The notes under the pieces are model-generated. The model did not search any database and was not told where the DNA came from. It saw only the letters and a program-made list of their open reading frames with translations. DNA of 5,006 nucleotides from Actinomycetota bacterium (GTDB taxonomy: Bacteria > Actinomycetota > Actinomycetes > Mycobacteriales > Mycobacteriaceae): NCBI GenBank assembly GCA_005787665.1, contig SYAB01000341.1, positions 1 through 5,006 on the forward strand, written 5' to 3'. Of this stretch, positions 1 through 5,006 are shown one piece after another (position 1 is the stretch's first letter; the number at the start of each line of letters is the position of its first letter). Made by a program: the position numbers and the translations under genes.

Positions 1-82
1 CCCGCGCAGCAACGGCGGCCCAGAACCAGCCGCCCCCGACGGCCACGATCAGCAGCGTCGCGATCGCCGGTATCCAGCCCAT
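1..82 (-). CDS. N-terminus of a membrane-anchored protein, truncated by the window edge
   Basis: Reading the minus strand from an ATG at 82 gives 27 open codons before the window ends. The peptide begins MGWIPAIATLLIVAVGGG and continues WFWAAVAAR. Residues 4 to about 26 are an uninterrupted hydrophobic stretch with no charged residue, which looks like an N-terminal transmembrane anchor or uncleaved signal sequence. The start is well supported: GGAGGT lies 5 bases upstream of the ATG, the best ribosome binding site in the window. The gene is divergent from the DUF2804 gene. The fragment is too short to assign a family, so the function is unknown; it could be a small membrane protein or the first helix of a larger one. 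What I see is the start, the ribosome binding site and the hydrophobic helix; that it is a real gene is a strong inference from these together. Confidence 0.72.
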   Translation of the reverse strand, partial: MGWIPAIATLLIVAVGGGWFWAAVAAR

Positions 83-87
83 GGTTC

Positions 88-93
88 ACCTCC
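88..93 (-). promoter_or_regulatory. Strong Shine-Dalgarno (GGAGGT) of the truncated minus-strand gene
   Basis: On the minus strand the sequence reads GGAGGTGAACCATG. The GGAGGT core is an excellent match to the anti-Shine-Dalgarno sequence, and 5 bases separate it from the ATG at 82. It fixes the start of the minus-strand gene. It also argues against starting the divergent plus-strand gene at the GTG at 104, which would leave almost no room for either gene's promoter. Confidence 0.7.
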
Positions 94-99
94 GACGCC

Positions 100-111
100 G
101 GTCGTGCGACC
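100..111. repeat. Short inverted repeat GGTCG-TG-CGACC in the divergent intergenic region
   Basis: Five-base arms (100-104 and 107-111) form a perfect inverted repeat around a 2-base centre, 18 bases upstream of the minus-strand start codon. It could be a half-site pair for a dimeric regulator acting on the divergent pair, or chance in GC-rich DNA. The arms are short, so the call is weak. The rest of the 83-250 intergenic stretch shows no clear -10/-35 pair that I can defend. Confidence 0.25.
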
Positions 112-250
112 AGGCGGCCCACCCGATCCTGACCCTGATAAGAACGCCGGGCCAGAGCCGGGCGGTGTTCGTGACCAAAGCGAGCGGCAGGCGTTAACCG
201 TCCGGGACCCCCGTCAGGTGCAGTACTGGCCGGTTGGGCATGCTGTCGCG

Positions 251-1024
251 ATGGACATTCCCTGGCGCGGCCCGGCGAATCCCCCGCTCGACGTCGACCG
301 GCTGCCGCTGTTCCGGGGACTGCGGCCGCTCAAGAAGTGGCGGTATCTGGGTGTTTACGGACCCGACGTCCAGATGTGCGTGGGGATCGCCCGGATCGGC
401 GGCGCCTATCAGGCGTTCCTCGCCGTCCACAACCGCACCACCGGGGCGTTCCGGGAACGCGCGGCGCTGCGGCCGATCCTGCACTTCGACGACACGTCGG
501 CCCGCTTCGACGGCGTGGACGTCACCTACCAGCGGGCCGGCGACCCGGTCGAGGTGGTGTCGCAGCACGGTAGGCACCTCATCTGGACCCGCAAGACGCC
601 CGTTCAGGTCACCGGCACCATCGACGGCATCGCCGTCGACTCGGCGGGACTGACCGACGAGTCGGCGGGCCACCACGCCCGGGTGACCCGGTGGTCATGG
701 AGCGCCGGCTGCGGCACCTCCGAGACCGGGGCGGCGTTGACCTGGAATCTCGTTGACGGAGTTCATGATTCGCCGCGCAATTCCGAACGCACCCTCTGGG
801 TCGACGGCGTCCCGCAGGAAGTGGATCCGGTCAGCTTCGCCACCGATCTGAGCCGGGTCGGCGAACTGGAGTTCCGCGCCGAGGCCGAGCGATCCCGCCA
901 TGACCGGATGATCCTCATCGACAGCAAATATCGTCAACCGTTCGGCACGTTCACCGGTTCGATCGCCGGTATCCGGCTGCGCGACGGATACGGAGTCATG
1001 GAACGCCACGACGTCCACTGGTGA
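251..1024 (+). CDS. DUF2804 family protein
   Basis: From the ATG at 251 this encodes 257 residues. I recognise the DUF2804 family from its pattern. Near residues 25-37 is the RPLKKWRYLGVYG block, followed by a run of beta-strand-like sequence. TRWSWSAGCG is at about 146-155, TWNLVDGVHDSP with SERTLWVDG at about 164-186, YRQPFGTFTG at 227-236, and the C-terminal YGVMERHDVHW at 247-257. The family has no established biochemical role that I can state. No signal peptide or membrane segment is visible, so it is probably cytosolic. The frame is open back to a GTG at 104, with another GTG at 218. The codons between 104 and 250 encode a Pro/Gly/Asp-rich stretch unlike the family and include a TTA codon at 194-196, rare in such genomes, so I treat that stretch as non-coding. 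No strong ribosome binding site precedes 251, leaving the exact start uncertain. The NYN gene follows after 31 bases, suggesting co-transcription. Confidence 0.85.
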   Translation: MDIPWRGPANPPLDVDRLPLFRGLRPLKKWRYLGVYGPDVQMCVGIARIGGAYQAFLAVHNRTTGAFRERAALRPILHFDDTSARFDGVDVTYQRAGDPVEVVSQHGRHLIWTRKTPVQVTGTIDGIAVDSAGLTDESAGHHARVTRWSWSAGCGTSETGAALTWNLVDGVHDSPRNSERTLWVDGVPQEVDPVSFATDLSRVGELEFRAEAERSRHDRMILIDSKYRQPFGTFTGSIAGIRLRDGYGVMERHDVHW

Positions 1025-1055
1025 GAGCGGCGCCGGATAGAGCAGACTTGGCCAG

Positions 1056-1904
1056 ATGACCGAATCCGGTGCGACCCGTGTCGCGGTGTACCTCGACTTC
1101 GACAACATCGTGATCTCGCGGTACGACCAGGTCAACGGCCGCAACTCGTTTCAACGCGACAAGTCCAAGGGCCTGGAACCCGAGCGCCTGAGCCGGGCGC
1201 GGGTCGACGTCGGCGCGATCCTGGACTTCGCGTCCTCGTTCGGCACGGTGGTGTTGACCCGGGCCTACGCGGACTGGTCGGCCGAGGTCAACGCCGAGTA
1301 CCGCGAGCAGTTGGTGGGCCGGGCGGTGGATCTGGTGCAGCTGGTCCCGGCCGCCGCCTACGGCAAGAACGGCGCCGACATCCGGCTGGCGGTCGACGCC
1401 GTGGAGGACATGTTCCGGCTGCCCGACCTGACCCACGTGGTGATCGTGGCCGGGGATTCCGACTACATCCCGCTGGCGCAGCGGTGCAAGCGGCTGGGCC
1501 GCTACGTCGTAGGCATCGGGGTGGCCGGTTCCTCGAGCCGAGCCCTGGCGGCGGCCTGCGACGACTTCCTCATCTACGACGCGCTGCCCGGGGTTCCGGT
1601 GGTGGAGCCGGCCGCCGCCGACGCCGACAAGCCGAAGCGGACACGGACGTCCTCGGAGCAGGCGGCCCCGGATCCGCAGACCGCGGCGACCGCCCTGCTC
1701 ACACGCGCGTTGCAGATCGGCCTGGAGAAGGACGACGACGAGTGGCTGCACAACTCGGCGGTCAAGGCTCAGATGAAACGGATGGATCCGTCGTTCTCGG
1801 AGAAGTCGCTGGGATTCAAGTCCTTCAGCGACTTCCTGCGCTCGCGCTCCGACGTCGTGGAGCTCGACGAGAGCTCGACCACCCGGATGGTGAAGCTGCG
1901 CTGA
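1056..1904 (+). CDS. NYN-domain (PIN-like) ribonuclease with C-terminal OST-HTH/LOTUS-like domain
   Basis: A 282-residue protein. The N-terminal half is a NYN domain, the PIN-like nuclease fold of the LabA/DUF88 group. YLDFDNI at 12-18 supplies acidic residues D14 and D16 plus N17, KNGADIRLAVDAV at 104-116 supplies D108 and D114, and AGDSDYIPL at 132-140 supplies D134 and D136. These acidic positions are the ones expected to bind metal in the family, so the nuclease looks intact. A hydrophilic Ala/Pro/Asp linker covers about 184-208. Residues about 209-282 are helical and end in GFKSFSDFLRSRSDVVEL and a TRMVKL strand, the pattern of an OST-HTH/LOTUS domain, which binds RNA or partner proteins. 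The likely role is RNA cleavage or processing in the cytosol; the substrate is unknown. No strong ribosome binding site precedes the ATG. The upstream DUF2804 stop is 31 bases away, so an operon is plausible. CAGACT at 1043-1048, 7 bases before the ATG, is a poor -10-like sequence that could also give a leaderless transcript. NYN confidence is high, LOTUS moderate. Confidence 0.9.
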   Translation: MTESGATRVAVYLDFDNIVISRYDQVNGRNSFQRDKSKGLEPERLSRARVDVGAILDFASSFGTVVLTRAYADWSAEVNAEYREQLVGRAVDLVQLVPAAAYGKNGADIRLAVDAVEDMFRLPDLTHVVIVAGDSDYIPLAQRCKRLGRYVVGIGVAGSSSRALAAACDDFLIYDALPGVPVVEPAAADADKPKRTRTSSEQAAPDPQTAATALLTRALQIGLEKDDDEWLHNSAVKAQMKRMDPSFSEKSLGFKSFSDFLRSRSDVVELDESSTTRMVKLR

Positions 1905-1921
1905 GCGGCACCCCGTGCCGC
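1905..1921 (+). terminator. Perfect 7-bp hairpin directly after the NYN stop codon
   Basis: GCGGCAC (1905-1911) and GTGCCGC (1915-1921) are perfect reverse complements with a CCC loop, beginning at the base after the TGA. The stem is nearly all G/C, so the RNA hairpin would be stable. There is no U-run after it, so it is not a canonical intrinsic terminator. Hairpins without U-tracts after stop codons are common in mycobacteria and may act as 3' end stabilisers or weak terminators. Its position suits ending the DUF2804-NYN transcript before the next promoter. Confidence 0.5.
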
Positions 1922-1924
1922 AGC

Positions 1925-1945
1925 GTGGCGGACGTAGGCCGCCAC
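1925..1945. repeat. Second inverted repeat GTGGCGG-N7-CCGCCAC upstream of the secreted-protein promoter
   Basis: Arms 1925-1931 and 1939-1945 are perfect 7-base reverse complements around ACGTAGG. It sits 3 bases after the first hairpin, so the two could form a tandem stem-loop at the 3' end of the NYN transcript. If the downstream transcript starts at 1967, the element covers about -42 to -22, overlapping the expected -35 region, so it could instead be an operator for a dimeric regulator. The sequence alone does not separate these readings. Confidence 0.45.
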
Positions 1946-1953
1946 CTGCCCGC

Positions 1954-1959
1954 TAAACT
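1954..1959 (+). promoter_or_regulatory. TAAACT -10 box of a probable leaderless transcript
   Basis: TAAACT matches the mycobacterial SigA-type -10 consensus TANNNT. Seven bases (1960-1966) separate it from the A of the ATG at 1967, which is the spacing expected between a -10 box and the transcription start. The mRNA would therefore begin at or within a base of the start codon. In agreement, no Shine-Dalgarno lies before the ATG. No TTGACA-like -35 element is visible at about 1931-1936, which is usual for mycobacterial promoters that rely on the -10 box. Confidence 0.65.
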
Positions 1960-1966
1960 GGCACGC

Positions 1967-2251
1967 ATGCGAATCGTGGTGGGCATCGGCGTGTGCGCGG
2001 TGATGGTCGGCGCCGGTGCGGTCACCACCGCGGCGCCCGCTGCCGCATGCCCCTACGGCACCGTGCCCAGCCACTTCGCCGGCGTCTGCGTCAGCGGCCA
2101 GACCAGCGATGGACAGGCCGCGCCGGTCGCACCACCCCATTCCGGGGCCACGTTCGGCGGGGGACCCAATCAGTTGCCGACGGTCAATGGCATCCCCTGC
2201 ACCCCAGAGCACCTCGGGACCTGCATCGGATTGGCGCAGAGCCAGGGGTAG
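1967..2251 (+). CDS. Small secreted protein with four cysteines in the mature part
   Basis: A 94-residue protein. Residues 1-27 form a Sec-type signal peptide: R2, a hydrophobic core (IVVGIGVCAVMVGAGAV) and a small-residue end AAPAAA, giving likely cleavage around residues 25-28. The mature part has cysteines at 28, 41, 78 and 86, enough for two disulfides, a Pro/Gly-rich middle (about 50-70), and a C-terminal segment NGIPCTPEHLGTCIGLAQS. The pair PC...GTCIGL resembles small exported mycobacterial proteins I have seen, but I cannot name the family and no function is known to me. C28 directly follows AAA, so a very poor lipobox is possible, but without Leu at -3 secretion looks likelier than lipidation. 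The frame is open further upstream to 1484 inside the NYN gene, but that extension is Arg/Gly-rich shadow sequence. The ATG at 1967 is fixed by the signal peptide and the -10 box just upstream. Confidence 0.8.
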   Translation: MRIVVGIGVCAVMVGAGAVTTAAPAAACPYGTVPSHFAGVCVSGQTSDGQAAPVAPPHSGATFGGGPNQLPTVNGIPCTPEHLGTCIGLAQSQG

Positions 2252-2258
2252 ACCCCTG
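2243..2258. terminator. Short hairpin at the convergent gene junction
   Basis: CAGGGG (2243-2248) and CCCCTG (2253-2258) are perfect 6-base arms around a TAGA loop that contains the TAG stop of the secreted-protein gene. The minus-strand gene stops at 2276, so the hairpin lies between the convergent genes and could serve both transcripts. No U-run follows on either strand and the stem is short, so terminator function is only a suggestion. Confidence 0.35.
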
Positions 2259-2275
2259 ATCGCCGGTGACTTCCT

Positions 2276-5006
2276 TCATCGGCCCGCCGACCGGGATCGC
2301 ATCCGGGCCTGTGCACCCGCGTCGGCGTGGTCCAGGGTCTGCAGTTCGCGATAGGCCCGCCAGAAATCGCTGTCGTCGAAATGCGCCTCGTGGGTGATCG
2401 CACCAGCCTCGTCGACCTGCCTCAGGATCAGCCCCGAGGTCTCGTTGCCCAGATCGTCCCAACACCGGCACCGACTGAGCAGCAGACGTTCACCGCGCAC
2501 CGCCAGTGCGTCCTCGTCGATGTGGCTGTACTGCTCGCGCAGGTGCCTCAGCGCAACGAGTATCCCGGCGCGATCGGTGATCGGATCTTCGCTGACCGCC
2601 CGCAGGTCCTCGAACGTGAGACTGTGCGCGTAAAGACCTGCCGCTGCCTCGACGTCATCTGACCGCAAGGCGGCAATCAGATCGACCAGGACGTCCGTGA
2701 CCTGATTGGACAACTCCGGCCCTCCGGACGGCACCGGACCCTCCCGCACCTCCGCGCGGATCGGCGCTCGATCGAATCCGGATACGTCACGAGTGACTTC
2801 CTTTGCCGCATAGAGGGATTCGGCCATGACCAGCGCCTCGGACGCACCTGCCGAATCGCCTGATGCGGCCAGCACCCGGCTCAGCGCCAGGCAGCTGTCG
2901 GCGTGGTCAAGGAGCAGGTCGGTGCCGGCCGCCACCGCGACAGCCTCCCGGGCGAGGCGTACCGCGGCGTCGTGATCCCCTCGCGCCGCCAGGATTTCGG
3001 CGCGTACCGCACGCCAGGCAATGGCCGTCTCGACACTCTGCCCGGCCAGGCTCTCACTCGCGGCGGCGTACCGTTCGGCCGCCGCCATCCTGCCCTGGGC
3101 CAGCAACGAACGGGCCAGTAGCGCTGCGGCCGGGCCGGCGTCGGCTCGCACACCCAGAGCCTCCAGTCCCTCCAGTGCGATGCGCAGATGCGGTTCGGCG
3201 GCCACCGGGTCACCCGCCATCAACTCGACCATCCCGCTGCACAGTTCGGTCTTCATCAACGCGAAACGAAGACCGACGTCGTCGGCGATCTGGCGGGCCT
3301 GCTCGAGCATCGTGCGGGCGTCGTCCGGCCGGCCCCGCAACATCTCCAGCATTCCCAGTCCGCGCAGCGATGTCGCCTCGACCGAGGGGGCAGCAGCGGT
3401 CATGCGCTGGATCCGAAGCGCATCCCGGCAGCGGCCCCCGGCCTTGGGTACCGGACTCGGCCCCCACAGGGCCGCGGCGGGAATCGCGGCAAGAGCCGCG
3501 ACGATCAGGCGACGATCTCCGACCCGGCGCGCCTCGATGAGCACCGTGGACAGGTCGCGCTCGCAGTCGCCCACCCGGCCCAGCAGGGCGCGCGCCGAGG
3601 CGCGCACCAGATGCGCCTTGGCTAATCCGGCAGCGTCGTCGCGGGCGGTGAAATCCTCGATGACCGAACCCAGTCGGTCCTCGATCTCGGGAAGCCGGGA
3701 GGGTTCGGTGTGAATCAGGACCTGGCATCGGAAGCATGCCGCCCAGGCGGAATCCTCGGTGACGGCCTCGAGCCGATCGAGACACTCTGCCGCCGAGGGG
3801 ATGTCGCCGACCGACAGCAGGGCCTCGCAGCCCACGTGAAGTAGCTCAGCCTGCAGGGCCGGCTCATCGGCGGCCAGGACCGCCCCGCTTGCCGCCCGCA
3901 GACCGGCCGATACGAGTGCGTCGCCGTCCAGTGCCCGGCGAGCCGCGGCCAGATAACTGCGGGCGGAGCGCACGGCCAGATCCGCGGTGCGGCCGTCGTG
4001 CAGGCCCAGATCACATCGGTAGCCGTACGCCACCTCGGTGTGGCGAGCCGCCAGTTCGTCGGGGTCGACGGCGTCGGTGTCCCCACCCTGGTCTACCCAG
4101 TCGGCGATCCGCTCGTGCAGTTCGGCCCGATCCGATTTCAACAGCCTGCGGTAGGTGACATCGCGGATCAGTCCGTGGCGAAAGCGCCACAGCGGTTCCC
4201 CGCAGCCGCCGCGGCCACCGGGGAGCACGAAATCCAGTCGGTGCATCCGATCCAGGGCCGAGCCGACCATCTCCATGCCGAGGCCGCTGACCGCGGTGAC
4301 CGAGCCCGCGGTGAACTCCGTCCCGATCACCGACGCGATCTCCAGGACCCGCCGGTCATCGGGGTCGGTGCGTTCCAGCCGCGAGGCCAACAGCGCGTGG
4401 ACGGTCGGCGGGACGGCGATCGCATCGACGTCGATGGTCAGCCGCCATCCGTCCGGCTGCGGGACCAGTACGCGATCCTCGATGAGCATCCCGACCAGTT
4501 CGCGCACGAACAGCGGACTACCGTCGGTCAGCCCCGGCAGTCGGGTCAGCAGATCGGCGGGTAGTTGCTTGCCGCCCAGCACCCGGCCGACCAGCTCGGT
4601 GGTCGCCTCGGCGTCGAGACCACTGAGTTCGATGATGTCGGCGACCCAGCCTTCCACGGCGGCGAAATCGGCCCTCTTGTCGCGAATCTCTTTGTGTGCC
4701 AGCGCAATGACGATGACCGGGGCATCCCGCACCCATTCGGCGAGGTGCTCGAGGAAGTCGAGTAAGAGCGGACCCGCCCACTGAATGTCATCGACGACGA
4801 CGGCGAGCACCGAACCGGCCGCGCGCACCTCGATGACCCGGCGCAACGCCCAGACCGGTGCCTCGACCGAGGGGCTCACGCCGTTGATCAGCCCGCGCAG
4901 TCCGCGGAGGATCCGGTCGCGTTCGGCGACCCCCGCGGGGACGTCGGCGTCGAGATCCCGGGAGCGCAGCATCTCGATCACCGGCGCCAGCGCCATCGAA
5001 TCCTCG
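2276..5006 (-). CDS. Large signal-transduction ATPase (AAA/STAND core, TPR-like repeats, C-terminal NTF2/SnoaL-like domain), N-terminus outside the window
   Basis: The frame is open through the right edge (codons for Glu-Asp-Ser precede the first visible ATG at 4996), so the real start is outside. Numbering from that ATG, 906 residues are visible. VLAVVVDDIQWA at 63-74 is a Walker B motif with D69 and D70; GSPLFVRELVGML at 159-171 and RFRHGLIRDVTYRRLL at 271-286 are signatures of the AAA_16 ATPase cores in large LuxR-type, SARP-type and cyclase-linked regulators. No Walker A is present, as expected if it lies upstream. DELAARHTEVAYGYR at 313-327 leads into Ala/Leu-rich TPR-like helices to about 730. 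Residues about 762-886 look like an NTF2/SnoaL-fold domain (LYAHSLTFEDLRA, then RGERLLLSRCRCW, then EAHFDDSDFWRAYREL). There is no C-terminal LuxR helix-turn-helix; any DNA-binding, kinase or adenylate cyclase domain must be N-terminal. Probably a cytosolic ATP-dependent regulatory switch; ligand and targets unknown. It converges on the secreted-protein gene. Confidence 0.85.
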   Translation of the reverse strand, partial: EDSMALAPVIEMLRSRDLDADVPAGVAERDRILRGLRGLINGVSPSVEAPVWALRRVIEVRAAGSVLAVVVDDIQWAGPLLLDFLEHLAEWVRDAPVIVIALAHKEIRDKRADFAAVEGWVADIIELSGLDAEATTELVGRVLGGKQLPADLLTRLPGLTDGSPLFVRELVGMLIEDRVLVPQPDGWRLTIDVDAIAVPPTVHALLASRLERTDPDDRRVLEIASVIGTEFTAGSVTAVSGLGMEMVGSALDRMHRLDFVLPGGRGGCGEPLWRFRHGLIRDVTYRRLLKSDRAELHERIADWVDQGGDTDAVDPDELAARHTEVAYGYRCDLGLHDGRTADLAVRSARSYLAAARRALDGDALVSAGLRAASGAVLAADEPALQAELLHVGCEALLSVGDIPSAAECLDRLEAVTEDSAWAACFRCQVLIHTEPSRLPEIEDRLGSVIEDFTARDDAAGLAKAHLVRASARALLGRVGDCERDLSTVLIEARRVGDRRLIVAALAAIPAAALWGPSPVPKAGGRCRDALRIQRMTAAAPSVEATSLRGLGMLEMLRGRPDDARTMLEQARQIADDVGLRFALMKTELCSGMVELMAGDPVAAEPHLRIALEGLEALGVRADAGPAAALLARSLLAQGRMAAAERYAAASESLAGQSVETAIAWRAVRAEILAARGDHDAAVRLAREAVAVAAGTDLLLDHADSCLALSRVLAASGDSAGASEALVMAESLYAAKEVTRDVSGFDRAPIRAEVREGPVPSGGPELSNQVTDVLVDLIAALRSDDVEAAAGLYAHSLTFEDLRAVSEDPITDRAGILVALRHLREQYSHIDEDALAVRGERLLLSRCRCWDDLGNETSGLILRQVDEAGAITHEAHFDDSDFWRAYRELQTLDHADAGAQARMRSRSAGR

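Noticed and set aside
996..1751. Long minus-strand open frame opposite the NYN gene
   Set aside because: It is antisense to a clearly recognised NYN domain, is rich in Arg/Gly/His/Val with no family pattern, and is the open antisense frame expected in GC-rich coding DNA.
1484..1966. Upstream in-frame extension of the secreted-protein gene
   Set aside because: It lies out of frame inside the NYN gene, encodes Arg/Gly-rich low-complexity sequence, and would bury the signal peptide in the middle of the protein.
2028..2051. Lipoprotein lipobox at the end of the signal peptide (AAA before C28)
   Set aside because: The -3 position is Ala rather than Leu/Val/Ile, so lipidation is unlikely though not excluded; ordinary signal peptidase cleavage is the simpler reading.
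1769..2212. Minus-strand open frame across the NYN 3' end and the secreted-protein gene
   Set aside because: It crosses the terminator/promoter spacer and is antisense to two better-supported genes, with His/Asp/Gly-rich composition and no recognisable domain.
2863..3713. Plus-strand open frames opposite the large ATPase gene
   Set aside because: Several overlapping frames are rich in Arg/Pro/Ser, typical shadows of a long GC-rich coding region; the minus-strand frame is continuous with recognised ATPase and TPR-like features.
4565..4588. GGK within residues 137-146 of the large ATPase (GRVLGGKQLP) as a Walker A motif
   Set aside because: It lacks the GxxxxGK[ST] pattern and lies after Walker B; Walker A should precede the visible N-terminal segment and is outside the window.
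1..5006. CRISPR array, tRNA, rRNA, insertion sequence or phage attachment site
   Set aside because: I saw no regularly spaced direct repeats, no cloverleaf-like segment, no transposase frame and no terminal inverted repeats on either strand.

Overview
The window is GC-rich throughout, with strong G/C bias at third codon positions. Together with the gene families present and a leaderless-type promoter, this suggests an actinobacterium, most likely Mycobacterium or Mycolicibacterium. That assignment is inference from codon use and protein style; there is no rRNA or other taxonomic marker here.

Layout: (1) At the left edge, on the minus strand, lies the first 27 codons of a membrane-anchored protein. 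It has a near-perfect Shine-Dalgarno and runs off the window. (2) Divergent to it is a DUF2804-family gene on the plus strand (best start 251, stop 1024). A NYN-domain ribonuclease-like gene (1056-1904) with a C-terminal OST-HTH/LOTUS-like domain follows 31 bases later, so the two probably form a transcription unit. (3) A 62-base spacer after the NYN gene holds two perfect 7-bp inverted repeats back to back, then a TAAACT -10 box exactly 7 bases before the ATG of a 94-residue secreted protein (1967-2251). This is the textbook arrangement for a leaderless mycobacterial transcript. (4) The secreted-protein gene converges on a very long minus-strand gene (2276 to beyond 5006), with 24 bases between the stops and a short hairpin across the junction. 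The long gene encodes the C-terminal ~909 residues of a signal-transduction ATPase: the AAA/STAND core from just before Walker B, a long TPR-like helical region, and a C-terminal NTF2/SnoaL-like domain. Its Walker A motif and its N-terminal output or sensory domain lie outside the window.

The genes do not make up one obvious pathway. The most defensible functional links are the DUF2804-NYN gene pair and the separate, independently promoted secreted protein. I see no mobile element, CRISPR array, tRNA or rRNA, and no convincing evidence of an undescribed multi-gene system. The points most worth a second look are the compact 1905-1966 regulatory spacer, the NYN plus LOTUS protein, and the domain make-up of the large ATPase.
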